Positions 9,362-18,297 of a stretch of 37,869 nt of DNA are shown here, one piece after another. The notes beneath the pieces are model-generated. The model saw nothing but the letters and a program-made list of their open reading frames with translations. It did not search any database and was not told the DNA's origin. The stretch lies in IMG/VR virus record IMGVR_UViG_3300028423_000593, positions 1 through 37,869 of that record; one strand, written 5' to 3'. Each line of letters begins with the position of its first letter. Within the stretch, counting starts at the first letter, position 1. This DNA comes from a virus. Position numbers and translations under genes: made by a program.

Positions 9362-11691
9362 TCACCTTCACCCATTTCAAAATTTTCGCCCCAGAACTCC
9401 TCAATGATGTCTGCGGGGTCGCGATTGGGGTTTTTGACCAATTCTTCGGCAATCATTTGGTCGATGCCGTTCCGGCCAAATTTATCCACCAGCATTTCGC
9501 CTTTGCGCTCCTGCAAGGCTTCTTCGCGGGCGCGGAAGTTCACGTCGATTTTGGTCAAATCCTCGTACTTTTGGCGCACGTCGAGGGTGCCGATAGAATG
9601 TACGGTTCCATCATCGCCTTTCATCATCACATGATAAACGGGTGGCGTGCCTTTCGAGGCAGGCTTTAGAAGATAATCTCGCCCGCCAATGTAAAGTTCG
9701 CCATCGTTTTTGTATTCTTCTCGGAACAAAGCATCAGGATGATTTTCCACCATTTCCTTGATGCCTTCGTGGGCAATCATGTCAAACGTATTGAGGCGTG
9801 TGCGCGTCAGCGCATCGCTGCCAATGCCGAGAAACACGCCTTCGCCTTTTTCAATGCCGATGAAGTCAAGCAGCGCATCGTTTACCGCGCTGTCTGCTTT
9901 CCAAAACGCATCGACAAAGCCGCCTGCCCCCGGCTCGGGATACCATTTTTCCGGCGCGTAACTGGAACGGCGGTTCATGTAGTCCGTTTCAACCCAACGG
10001 CCTTCCATTGATTGCCGCGTCATTTCCATAGCTTCCTCAAAGCCATAGAGGCCCGCGCCAGCGCGATAGTAGGTCTTAAAGATACGCAGGGCTTCTTCGC
10101 GCTCTTTTGGCTCTGCGGTCACGTCGCCAAAAATCTCGTCCTCAATGGTTTCGCCAAGACGATCTTGCCAGTTGTCAGGTGTCAATGCCCCGCCGCTGAA
10201 CATCCCGCCGCCGATGGACGGGTAGAGTTCCTTGGCCCATTTGTCGTCGGACCAATCGCCTTCTTCTTTCAAGCTGTCCCATAGCTGGAACGCTTCTTGC
10301 ACGCCTTCTTGGCCTACGGTGCCGCTGCCGTGCAGAAGTTCGGCAATGCCGTAAATCTCTTTCACTTTTTCAGGCAAGTCGGCGGTAAGATCGACGCCAC
10401 TTTCGCCTCGCGAATTTGGTGCCTCGCGCAGATCGCGATAGAGTTCAAACCCTGCCGCCAAAAGTTCGGGATCATCGCCACGCATTGCGCCACGGAAAAA
10501 CTTGTCCATGCTTTCGGGCCGGAAACCCGCGTCTTTTGACAAAGAAACAAGCGAGTGGCGCTGCTCGGCATCCATGTTCGCCCAATCGTACATATTCAGC
10601 GGGCGATAGCCGTTGCCATCTGCACGGCGGATTTTGGCTCGCCGCGACAGGTCTTGATCCAGAAGGCTTCTGTTTTTCTGCGTATCGCGCGCCCCGCCTG
10701 CGCGAATGATGGCAATTTGCCCAGCTTCTTTTGCAAGCGCTTGGGCCTCTGATTGGCGACGGTTGGCCTCGCCCATAAGCTGTCGGACTTCATTCGCGGC
10801 CCTAGCAGCAAGTTCGCGCTTGTCGAAATCAACGCCTTCGTGCTGAAAGTATTTCAGCAGTTCTTCGTCCTCGCCAAGTTCCAAATCTGTTGCAATTCGG
10901 CTCAGTTCGGCGGGGCTGGCATCCGCCAATCCCAAGTCTTGTTGCATCCTCGCAACACCAATGCGCAGAAGCGCCGATTTCTTGGCGTCACGCTTTTTTC
11001 CCGGCCCCATAATCTCTGGGCCGGTTTTGTCGATTGTTTCAAAAATCTGATCGACTATCATAATCGCGCGGTCGCCGTATCCGGCATGCACGTTGTCCAC
11101 GGCGATTTGGACTGCATCATCGACAATTAGAGGCGCGCGGTCGCGGGCATTGCTAATTGCAAGCTGGCCCTGCCTGCGGCCAATCTGCGCGCCCTGATCT
11201 GCCAAAACACCCGTGCTGATTTGCTGAAACGCGCCCTGCATATGCTCCGGCACGTTTGCGGCCATCGCTTCAAGCCGACCATTTGCGTCGTCGAGAAAAG
11301 CATCCATATCATACAGGTTGGCCGAATGGGCATCGGCGACCTGCGCGCGCACGGCGGTCGTCAACTGGTGCGCATAGCGTTCTTCGATAGCCCCGTCATA
11401 GGCGCGGCGCGCAATGCTGCCCATGCGTTCCGCTGCGTTCGGAGGAAGCTGCGGCGTTCCCATCTCGTCCTGCGAAAACACGGCGGCTTTTGCCAGCGCC
11501 AGACCTTCTTCTTCGGCTGCCGAGGCCATCGCGCGGCTGTAATCTGCGGCATGTCGCGCGGCCCGATTGCCGAGTTCACGCCACGCCTGCCCGACTGCGC
11601 GGCCCCCAGAGCCGCTAAAGCGGGCGCCGCGCGTGACGCCACCGCTGCCCGCGTTGCTCTTGATCTGGACCCGCTTGCGATTGACTGGCAT
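9358..11691 (-). CDS. internal virion protein (gp15-like)
   Basis: The 777-residue product is long, hydrophilic and largely helical, with no signal peptide or membrane span. The N-terminus is Arg/Gly-rich, and long Ala/Glu/Arg helices follow. It lies between a small helical protein (gp14-like) and the giant ejection protein (gp16-like), the order gp14-gp15-gp16 seen in T7-type podoviruses, where the three form the internal core and the channel for DNA ejection. The assignment rests on order, size and composition. Its stop overlaps the next start (ATGA). Confidence 0.7.
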   Translation of the reverse strand: MPVNRKRVQIKSNAGSGGVTRGARFSGSGGRAVGQAWRELGNRAARHAADYSRAMASAAEEEGLALAKAAVFSQDEMGTPQLPPNAAERMGSIARRAYDGAIEERYAHQLTTAVRAQVADAHSANLYDMDAFLDDANGRLEAMAANVPEHMQGAFQQISTGVLADQGAQIGRRQGQLAISNARDRAPLIVDDAVQIAVDNVHAGYGDRAIMIVDQIFETIDKTGPEIMGPGKKRDAKKSALLRIGVARMQQDLGLADASPAELSRIATDLELGEDEELLKYFQHEGVDFDKRELAARAANEVRQLMGEANRRQSEAQALAKEAGQIAIIRAGGARDTQKNRSLLDQDLSRRAKIRRADGNGYRPLNMYDWANMDAEQRHSLVSLSKDAGFRPESMDKFFRGAMRGDDPELLAAGFELYRDLREAPNSRGESGVDLTADLPEKVKEIYGIAELLHGSGTVGQEGVQEAFQLWDSLKEEGDWSDDKWAKELYPSIGGGMFSGGALTPDNWQDRLGETIEDEIFGDVTAEPKEREEALRIFKTYYRAGAGLYGFEEAMEMTRQSMEGRWVETDYMNRRSSYAPEKWYPEPGAGGFVDAFWKADSAVNDALLDFIGIEKGEGVFLGIGSDALTRTRLNTFDMIAHEGIKEMVENHPDALFREEYKNDGELYIGGRDYLLKPASKGTPPVYHVMMKGDDGTVHSIGTLDVRQKYEDLTKIDVNFRAREEALQERKGEMLVDKFGRNGIDQMIAEELVKNPNRDPADIIEEFWGENFEMGEGE

Positions 11692-11694
11692 GGA

Positions 11695-12234
11695 TTAATC
11701 TCCCATCCCGATAGACTTGAAGAAATAGCTGCTTCGGCTCTCGCCCGTGTTGTTTTTCTGGTAATTCTTTTCGGCGGTGTAGAGGCTATCCATCGCGCCG
11801 ACGACGCCAGAAAACATCGCGGCTTTAGCTTCCGCTTGTGCCGACGCATAGGCAAGATCGCCTTCCATCCGGCGCACCTTCGCTTGCATCTTGTTTTTGG
11901 ATTTACGGATTTTCAGATCGCTTTCCATTTGGCCTTTGGCCTCTTGCATGTTGGCCCTGTTGCCTTCTTCGATCTGCGCAAAAGACATTGGGTCAAGGCC
12001 AGACACCGCTGCCGCCGCCGCGTTTTGCTTGGCCTGTTCCTCAAAGTCTTTGAGCATTTCGCCCTGCTCATTTCGGACCTTCATGGTTTCCAAAATGTTC
12101 AGGGTTTCCATTTGCGCAGCTTCAAACTGCGCATTACCGCGTGCTGTAATGCCCCGCGCCTCCGCAGAAAGCGCCTCGGCTCGACCGCCCATGTAGCTGC
12201 CGAAGCTGGAAACAAAACTCATTGCGTCACACAT
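11695..12234 (-). CDS. small internal virion protein (gp14-like)
   Basis: The 179-residue product starts MCDAMSFVSSFGSYM and consists almost entirely of predicted amphipathic helices (ALSAEARGITARGNAQFEAA and similar), with a weakly hydrophobic stretch around YASAQAEAKAAMFSGVVGAM. The MCDP/MCDA opening and the helical build are common in podoviral gp14-like ejection proteins, which enter the outer membrane on infection. It lies directly after tail tubular protein B and before the gp15-like gene, the expected position. Similarity to a named family was not tested. Confidence 0.7.
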   Translation of the reverse strand: MCDAMSFVSSFGSYMGGRAEALSAEARGITARGNAQFEAAQMETLNILETMKVRNEQGEMLKDFEEQAKQNAAAAAVSGLDPMSFAQIEEGNRANMQEAKGQMESDLKIRKSKNKMQAKVRRMEGDLAYASAQAEAKAAMFSGVVGAMDSLYTAEKNYQKNNTGESRSSYFFKSIGMGD

Positions 12235-12245
12235 GCCGAAGCCCC

Positions 12246-14666
12246 TTAGAAATAGACATTGAGAACAGCGCCCCTCAGCGCGACTTTGCCGGGGTTTGAG
12301 CCTTCAATCCGCAGGCGCGGCTCCCGGCCCCATTCTCCGATGATGTGCCGCCGCCATTCATCCACCGGGGTTGGCGCGGAAAGCGCAGGAACGTCCAGAG
12401 CGTCGAGAATGCTGTCATCGTTGATCGTCCCGGTCGTGGTCATGTCCCAACTCACCTCGGCATCGACAAGCCGCTGCATTTTGCCGACTTTCGGACCCTG
12501 CCCGCTTGCGGCAATGGCAGGGTTTAGTTCTGCCAAATACGGCATCGCCTCACCCACGCGCAGCGTGGTCACGGCTTCCGGCGTTGTGAAATTCCCGCTG
12601 CCATCTGCCGTGGTGGGCGTGTAAACCTTGCCATCACTTTCCATCTGGATTTCTGTGTTTGCTAGATGCGCGGCGGTCCAAGTGTCCGTCGCCGGATCGG
12701 CAGACAGTTCCGCGCCAAAATCCATCGTGATGTAATCTTCCGATGTGTCGAACTCGACAAGGTAATGCGACCCACCCCGCTCCACCGCGGCAAAGAGGCG
12801 ATTGCGCACACCCGACACTGAAACGAAATTTCCGTTGCCAAGCGTCCAGCGCATAAAGCCAAAGGCCCCGTCTTGGCGGCGCGAGTGCATCACCAACAAA
12901 GAGCCATCGGCTTGGTTGGTGAAAATGATGTATGGCGTCACCGTGTATGTGCCGCCCCGGTATTTCGTGGCATCGACTGGCTCATTCACCCAATCCGGCA
13001 CAACCACCGTTGCGGGGTTCGTGGTGTATTCGCTTTCGTCGCCCGAGATCATCATTTCGCGAATGTGCTGGCCTTCTGCATCGACAAAGAACAGCCCACC
13101 ATCAAAGCGGAATGGCGTGGTATAGGCCGCGCCTTCCTTGGTCGCGGGGATTGCACGGGCAGTTGATTGCACAATGGCCTGATCGACAGAGCCGGGGGTG
13201 TAATATTCCCCGCTGTCCGTCAGGATCACCATGTCAAAGCCGGGAACGATGTGGCGCACCTTCGCCTGATCGCCAATGCCGTACATCGTCACCGCGTCGT
13301 CAGGATCGCCCTGATCTGGATCAAAGTCTCGCAGCGCAAAGAAGCGGCTGCCCCAGACTGCATCGGGCAGGCTGACGGTCCCGCCAAGCCAAAGGCGGGT
13401 TTCGTGAATGGCACATGCTTGCGGCCAGCCCCGCGCGTCGGAAAACGCAGGCTCTTTAATCCCGCGCAGTCCGTTGAGCGGGATCATAATCACATCGGAA
13501 CCGCCCGTCAGAAGATCGTTCGTGGGAAGCGCGCTTTCGGTTGTGGCGGAAGCAAGCGTAACGGTCGAAAGCGCCGTGGTTTCCAAGTCGGTCAATGTGG
13601 TTGTGCTATCGCCCAGAACGGCGGTGTCAGCCTCGCTGGCGTTGTGCGCCCACTGGATTTCAAAGTGGTCTTTGTCCACGACGCGGCGCACGATATAAGC
13701 GGCGGCTCCATCTACAGGCGCGGCGGGCAGGTTTCCACCGTCCTCTGGAAAGCGCAGACCGTGACGGACGTATTCGGCGGCTTCTTCGTTCAGCCCCGCA
13801 AATATGACGCTATCACCGACATTCAGCCCGTGATCGAAAGCCGCCACTTCGCACAGCTTACTTTTCGCGCGCAAGAAAAACGGGTTTACATCAAGGCTTA
13901 CCCCAATGTCGCGATGCACTTTAATGTCCGCCTGCCGCGCGTTCGTGACCGCCGTAATCTCGACTTCGCCACCCGCAATTCGCATCCGAGTGCCGACATA
14001 ATCTGCCGTGAACACGTCGCGCTGCACCACCAGCTTCCCGGTGCCTGCCGACAGGTCATAGTCTGCGCCATCTATAAAGCCGGATGCGGTTTGAATGTAC
14101 GCTCCATATCCAGATGATGTGCCTGCGGAGGTATAGATCGTGGTGTAAACCCGCGTGTCGCGCGGCACAAAGGCATAGAAAGGCGCATACTGGCGGCTTG
14201 CATCTTCGGAAATCTCGAACTCGAAATCTTCGATGCTAAAATCCGACGCAATGCGGTCAAACGACAGGATTTGCGTTTTGAAGGTTGCGTCGGCCAACAC
14301 CAGCTTGTTGCTTTCGCTGGCAATGGTCATAAACCGCATGCTCGTTTCCGTCCACGGCTGCCCCGTGAAGGTTTTGCGCAGCGTGAGGGTCATGTCGTAG
14401 ATGTCGAGCCGCTGGTCGGAAAAGACCAAAACAAAACTCTCGTCGTCGGCTTCGGAGTAAACCCAATGCTCCAGCCGCGCCGCGCCGGGGATTGACGCGC
14501 GGCGCAATGTCCCCCATCGGCGGGAAAGGCGATTGTCGGCCTCGACCATCATGTTGTCGGCGTCAAAAACAGACGCCCGATACGCCTTGGTGTCCTGCCG
14601 GATGCGCAGGCCCTTACCTGTGCGGCCCGCAGAAAAGTCAGCGCGAAAGTCGTGAAGCGTCGGCAT
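12246..14666 (-). CDS. tail tubular protein B (tail nozzle, gp12-like)
   Basis: The 806-residue product has the opening typical of podoviral tail nozzles (DFRADFSAGRTGKGLRIRQD, then NMMVEADNRLSRRWGTLRRA), followed by a long beta-rich body. Internal motifs such as WPQACAIHETRLWLGG and LTDSGEYY resemble the beta-propeller region of T7 gp12 homologues. It forms the lower tail tube and carries the fibres. The gene follows tail tubular protein A, and its ATG overlaps that gene's stop by one base. The length is close to that of T7 gp12 (about 790 residues). Confidence 0.87.
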   Translation of the reverse strand: MPTLHDFRADFSAGRTGKGLRIRQDTKAYRASVFDADNMMVEADNRLSRRWGTLRRASIPGAARLEHWVYSEADDESFVLVFSDQRLDIYDMTLTLRKTFTGQPWTETSMRFMTIASESNKLVLADATFKTQILSFDRIASDFSIEDFEFEISEDASRQYAPFYAFVPRDTRVYTTIYTSAGTSSGYGAYIQTASGFIDGADYDLSAGTGKLVVQRDVFTADYVGTRMRIAGGEVEITAVTNARQADIKVHRDIGVSLDVNPFFLRAKSKLCEVAAFDHGLNVGDSVIFAGLNEEAAEYVRHGLRFPEDGGNLPAAPVDGAAAYIVRRVVDKDHFEIQWAHNASEADTAVLGDSTTTLTDLETTALSTVTLASATTESALPTNDLLTGGSDVIMIPLNGLRGIKEPAFSDARGWPQACAIHETRLWLGGTVSLPDAVWGSRFFALRDFDPDQGDPDDAVTMYGIGDQAKVRHIVPGFDMVILTDSGEYYTPGSVDQAIVQSTARAIPATKEGAAYTTPFRFDGGLFFVDAEGQHIREMMISGDESEYTTNPATVVVPDWVNEPVDATKYRGGTYTVTPYIIFTNQADGSLLVMHSRRQDGAFGFMRWTLGNGNFVSVSGVRNRLFAAVERGGSHYLVEFDTSEDYITMDFGAELSADPATDTWTAAHLANTEIQMESDGKVYTPTTADGSGNFTTPEAVTTLRVGEAMPYLAELNPAIAASGQGPKVGKMQRLVDAEVSWDMTTTGTINDDSILDALDVPALSAPTPVDEWRRHIIGEWGREPRLRIEGSNPGKVALRGAVLNVYF

Positions 14667-15277
14667 TATCGCGACCTCCCACCCGTGCGGCGCTGGCGGA
14701 TGAATGTCTTGGTGTCGATCCGTGAGGCCGTGCGCGCTTGGCTTTCACGGCTTTTGGCCAGAGCAAGCCGCCCCATTGCCTTTTGCTCCATTGCGACCGC
14801 CAAGTTTTCGTCTTGCGTAAGCGGCATGGCAAGCGCGGCTGCCAAGTGGAAAATAAAGCCTCGGCGGAAGAACCCCGGCCATTTGTCGGCGGTCATGTAA
14901 ATCGTGATGTCGGCTTTAACCACCGCAGAGGACGACGCGCCCACGTTCACCAAAATGCCATCGGCGTTGGTGTCGAACTTTGCCTCGCCATCATCGACCC
15001 AGACCTTTTGCAACGCGAGGGCTTCGGTTGGCATACCAAAAACGCCCTCCCATTCGGGGGGCGGCGTTTTGTTAAGGCGCTGGATCACCCGCGTTGACCG
15101 TGCAAACCGCCACGGGTACAGCGCCAAGGCTTCCTCGACCACATCTGCAAAAGAAGCGTTGATGGTGCGGGCTGTTTTATTTCCGTCCGTGAATGACGTG
15201 ATCGGGTTGATGCCAAGTTCATTGAGGGCAGCGTTTGCCACCTTAATGTCGCTGTTGGATACGGAAAGCGTTGCCAT
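14666..15277 (-). CDS. tail tubular protein A (tail adaptor, gp11-like)
   Basis: The 203-residue product contains the hallmarks of podoviral adaptor proteins: ANAALNELGINPITSF at the N-terminus, EEALALYPWRFARS in the first third, and a long C-terminal helix rich in Ala and Arg. It joins the portal to the nozzle and begins tail assembly. It is transcribed after the capsid gene, across a strong hairpin that could lower its expression relative to capsid. Length matches the family (about 195-200 residues). Confidence 0.87.
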   Translation of the reverse strand: MATLSVSNSDIKVANAALNELGINPITSFTDGNKTARTINASFADVVEEALALYPWRFARSTRVIQRLNKTPPPEWEGVFGMPTEALALQKVWVDDGEAKFDTNADGILVNVGASSSAVVKADITIYMTADKWPGFFRRGFIFHLAAALAMPLTQDENLAVAMEQKAMGRLALAKSRESQARTASRIDTKTFIRQRRTGGRSR

Positions 15278-15294
15278 GCCAAACCTCTTTTTAA

Positions 15295-15325
15295 GAAAAG
15301 GGGGCCGGGACTAACCCGGCCCCCC
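15295..15325 (-). terminator. intrinsic terminator after the capsid gene
   Basis: On the minus strand GGGGCCGGG and CCCGGCCCC form a 9-bp stem with a short loop, followed by CTTTTCTT. It lies between the capsid and tail tubular A genes, where podoviruses often place a partial terminator so that capsid is made in excess. Confidence 0.75.
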
Positions 15326-15364
15326 TCGGCGGTATGCAGGCCCATCTGCCACTGAACCTGCTAA

Positions 15365-15386
15365 ATCACCCGACCCCCATCGGGTG
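15365..15386 (-). terminator. second hairpin behind the capsid gene
   Basis: TCACCCGA and TCGGGTGA form a perfect 8-bp stem around six bases, followed on the minus strand by TTTAG. It lies 9 bases after the capsid stop. The T run is short, so it may act as a 3' stabilising hairpin or as the first half of a tandem terminator with the stem at 15295-15325. Confidence 0.5.
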
Positions 15387-15394
15387 AAGCCTGA

Positions 15395-16270
15395 TTAGGC
15401 CGCAGGTTGTGGCGACAGCGAGGACACAAGGTAGCAACCCGTATCCTCAATGATCGCGGACCCAAGCGACATCGAGGAAACCGCAGACCAAGCGGAATAG
15501 GTGTTTTCCCAATCCCAGTTGGTTTCGATTTCCTTGTTGACGCCGTGGCCAACAACCGACTGGTGCCAAGCGATGTTGAGGGCTTGGTTTTCCACGGTCG
15601 AAATGCCGCCGCCCGAGGTGCCAGTTGCTGCGGTTTCAAAGTAGATGTTCGGGAGCGGCATCCACAGAACGCCCATCCAGAACTTCGCGGTCATGCCGCC
15701 TTTGAAGGGCAGCATTTCCTGACCCACATAGTCCGCGTTTGCAAACTCAGGCACTTTCAGCAGTTGCGACCAAGCGTAGGGGTGCAGGGCACAGAAGCGA
15801 CGACCATCGTCGGGGACTTCGTTGACTTGGAAGGTGGTGACGACTGCCATTGCCATGTTGAAGTCAAAGGCTTTGGTCGCATCGCCAAGGTCGCTGTTTG
15901 CGCCAGCTTCCATCGTGTCGATGATGATTTGGTCGGCTTTCTTGCCAAGCGCCGAAACGTGCGCCTGCGCGTGAGCGTTTTTCTCGTCGATGTTCAGCTT
16001 GAGCATGTCGAGATCGTCGATCAGCGTCGGCACATACCAGTCAGCCATGTCGGCTTTGACGCGGGTATGTTCGGGGTCTTGGAAGGTGTGTTGGGCGTTG
16101 CGCGTTTTGGTCTGCGCGGTGAGGGTGCCAAACACTTGCCAGTAAACCGACTTTGCCATGACCGTACCCTTGCGGGTTGTGTTCATCAGGCGGGAGCCGA
16201 GTTGGCGGAATTTCAGGTGAACGTCAGCGTTGTATTCTTCAACGAACGCTACATCGATAGTAGGAGCCAT
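15395..16270 (-). CDS. major capsid protein
   Basis: The 291-residue product follows the scaffold and precedes the tail genes. It shows the organisation of podoviral HK97-fold coats: a helical N-terminus (VAFVEEYNADVHLKFRQLGS), a long middle helix (KNAHAQAHVSALGKKADQII) and a C-terminal beta-rich part with ALHPYAWSQLL, a motif style shared by coats of alphaproteobacterial podoviruses. It should form the icosahedral shell. Two hairpins follow it, consistent with separate control of a highly expressed gene. The exact capsid family cannot be fixed without a search. Confidence 0.85.
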   Translation of the reverse strand: MAPTIDVAFVEEYNADVHLKFRQLGSRLMNTTRKGTVMAKSVYWQVFGTLTAQTKTRNAQHTFQDPEHTRVKADMADWYVPTLIDDLDMLKLNIDEKNAHAQAHVSALGKKADQIIIDTMEAGANSDLGDATKAFDFNMAMAVVTTFQVNEVPDDGRRFCALHPYAWSQLLKVPEFANADYVGQEMLPFKGGMTAKFWMGVLWMPLPNIYFETAATGTSGGGISTVENQALNIAWHQSVVGHGVNKEIETNWDWENTYSAWSAVSSMSLGSAIIEDTGCYLVSSLSPQPAA

Positions 16271-16342
16271 GATCGCTTCCTCTCAGTTGGTGAAACACTT
16301 GCCGGGTGTTCCTCCGACTGTCCAAGAAGCGGGTATTCCTTT

Positions 16343-16840
16343 TTAGGGCCGCAGGACCGTCTTTGGGGCCGTTTTAGGGTGTGACCAAAAGGACACATAC
16401 CCATCAGGAACATTCGCTTTTGATTTCGATATGTCAAACCCCAAATATTCAAGCCACGCGATACGGCGGTGCATGTTGGCCGGGACAAGGTTGCCGACAG
16501 CCGAAAATCCTTGTTCCAAGAATGGCTTGATGCGCTTTGTGGCGCGCGTCATGGCCCGCCATTTCAGATCGGCCAAGTCGGTTCCGAGAAACCAGATCGC
16601 ACCGATTTCGGGATTGGGCTGGCAGGAGGCCACGCCAGCCATGCCTACCAGCCCTTCACTGTCCCACAGTGACCAGCACGGCCCGTTTTCAAGTCCGAAC
16701 TGGATTTCGCCCGACAACGACCAGCCTGTATCCATTCTGCCGAATGTAATCGCCGCCGTGCGAACTTCTATGACATCTGACAACCGCATATGCGTTGCCA
16801 GAATGTCACAATCGTGCAGGGTTGCAGGAAGCCAGATCAC
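16343..16840 (-). CDS. gp13-like virion protein with acetyltransferase-like fold
   Basis: The 165-residue product has the pattern of small podoviral gp13-type proteins related in fold to GNAT acetyltransferases: a central beta pair (PCWSLWDSEGLVGMAGVA), an Ile/Trp-rich strand (GAIWFLGTD), a helix, and VPANMHRRIAWLEYLGFDI near the end, where GNAT proteins bind cofactor. In T7, gp13 is a minor internal virion protein. Here the gene lies between scaffold and capsid, with its ATG overlapping the scaffold region (16837-16840). Enzymatic activity is uncertain. Confidence 0.65.
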   Translation of the reverse strand: MIWLPATLHDCDILATHMRLSDVIEVRTAAITFGRMDTGWSLSGEIQFGLENGPCWSLWDSEGLVGMAGVASCQPNPEIGAIWFLGTDLADLKWRAMTRATKRIKPFLEQGFSAVGNLVPANMHRRIAWLEYLGFDISKSKANVPDGYVSFWSHPKTAPKTVLRP

Positions 16841-17697
16841 TTCCCGCCGCGCCGCGCGAAGTCAGACCACGCCTTACGCACCTTTTTGGTGTAAGCGTCG
16901 TCACTTCCAAAGCGGGGGTCGGCCTGCATTTCACGAATTTCATCGCGCGTCATGGGCGTATTTCCGCTTTCGCCATCCGTATCGGGGGCAAAGCCGTTCG
17001 ATCCGGCTTTTTTCATCATGCTTTCCACAAACTCAACGCCTTTGGCCGTGGTCAGCAAGGATTTGACTTGCGGCTCGAACTCGCTTTCCACGTTTTTGTG
17101 AAGCCATTTGTTCACATGATCAATCCGCTCGTCGGCATTGTCGCCAAGTGCCTCATATTCCGCCTCGTAATTGGGCAGCGTTTGCCCGTAAACGTCTTGG
17201 ATCAGTTCTTGAAAGCCCTCTTTCGAGACATTGTGCTTTTGCGCCCAGTTCCGCAGCCCTTCGTCCAATTCTTCGGCGGGGGCCTCGATATTCTCGGGGT
17301 ATTCATACTCCGAAACATCTTCGGGAACGCCGATGGTTTTGCCGTATTCCTTGATCGCTTCGTCTTTGACCTCGGCCCGCAAGTCGTCGGTCTTTTTAGA
17401 GAAGCGGCCATAGAGTTCGCGGTAGGCTTCGGCCTGCTTTTGCGCAGAAGCAGACAGGTCAATGGCATCGTCCTCGCCTTTGACGAGGTATTTTTCCATC
17501 AGCCATTCAGGCTGTTCGCCCGCGCTTTGGCCGCTTTCGCCGCCCTCTGCGCTTTGATCGCCTTCGCCGCCTTCGCTTCCGCCGCCTGCGCCTTCTTGCG
17601 CGCGATAGAAGCCTCCGCCGCCGCCACTGCCGCCTTCGCTTTCGCCATCGCGCAGAAGAAGCGCCAGCGGTCGCAGATACGGGAAATTCTCATACAT
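16837..17697 (-). CDS. capsid assembly scaffolding protein
   Basis: The 286-residue product is very acidic. It has a low-complexity Gly/Ser/Glu-rich segment at residues 18-60, a long charged coiled-coil-like middle and a basic C-terminal end (KKVRKAWSDFARRGGK) that would bind the coat. This charge layout and the position between the portal cluster and the capsid are diagnostic of podoviral scaffolds, which guide procapsid assembly and then leave. The start at ATG 17697 has AGAAAGGAA upstream. Confidence 0.82.
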   Translation of the reverse strand: MYENFPYLRPLALLLRDGESEGGSGGGGGFYRAQEGAGGGSEGGEGDQSAEGGESGQSAGEQPEWLMEKYLVKGEDDAIDLSASAQKQAEAYRELYGRFSKKTDDLRAEVKDEAIKEYGKTIGVPEDVSEYEYPENIEAPAEELDEGLRNWAQKHNVSKEGFQELIQDVYGQTLPNYEAEYEALGDNADERIDHVNKWLHKNVESEFEPQVKSLLTTAKGVEFVESMMKKAGSNGFAPDTDGESGNTPMTRDEIREMQADPRFGSDDAYTKKVRKAWSDFARRGGK

Positions 17698-17720
17698 GGG
17701 GGTTCCTTTCTAAAGGGGGG

Positions 17721-18002
17721 TTAAGACAACGCCGAGACAACCGCCTCGAACACTTTGCCACCGGGGTAATGTTCGGGCCGATACTCGCCGCCAATGTAAA
17801 TCGCTTTCACAAGTTCTTTGGCCTGCCGCTTTTCGCGGGGGATGACAAACTCCCACGGTTGCACCGTGAAGTCGTCGGCTTGGTTTTCGATCTGGTCGAT
17901 CAGGTCAGCTTCGCGCTGCGCTGCGTGGGCAATGCGGGCGATGTCGAGGGCTTCCTTGTCGGAAAGTTCGACTTTCTTGCTGGCTTTTTTCTTGGTCGCC
18001 AT
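17721..18002 (-). CDS. small hypothetical protein in the head cluster
   Basis: The 93-residue product has a Lys-rich N-terminus (MATKKKASKK), a helical middle and a short C-terminal segment, EYRPEHYPGGKVFEAVVSAL. GGAAG lies about 6 bases before its ATG. I recognise no family. The place between portal and scaffold suggests a head-assembly accessory. Confidence 0.6.
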   Translation of the reverse strand: MATKKKASKKVELSDKEALDIARIAHAAQREADLIDQIENQADDFTVQPWEFVIPREKRQAKELVKAIYIGGEYRPEHYPGGKVFEAVVSALS

Positions 18003-18003
18003 T

Positions 18004-18297
18004 TCAGCTTCCTTTCTTGCTTGGCTTCGAGCGGCGGCGCGTATCCAAAATGGCGGTCAGCCGCCGCATGCCCTCCATTTCGCGCAGTTGCGCATCCGAC
18101 GATCCAGCGGGCAAAACTGCGCTGGTCGTGATAGATTTGATGTACTCCATCACCGCCTCGCCTGCGGGGCCTGTCAGAGCCGTGCGACAAGCGGCATCGA
18201 TCTTTTCTTCGGCATCGGCGCTGCGCGCCCATCCGTCGATGCTTTGCTGTTGCGCTTCTCGCAGTTCTTGGATGCGGTTTTTCAGTTCAGTCGCCAC
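18004..18297 (-). CDS. Bbp19-like small phage protein
   Basis: The 97-residue product starts at a GTG (18297) with GAGGGG 7 bases upstream, inside the end of the portal gene (11-base overlap). The pattern ALTGPAGEAVMEYIKSIT...DAQLREMEGMRRLTAILDT resembles the Bbp19 group of small podoviral proteins coded next to the portal. Their role is not well known. The assignment is from memory of the pattern. Confidence 0.55.
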   Translation of the reverse strand: MATELKNRIQELREAQQQSIDGWARSADAEEKIDAACRTALTGPAGEAVMEYIKSITTSAVLPAGSSDAQLREMEGMRRLTAILDTRRRSKPSKKGS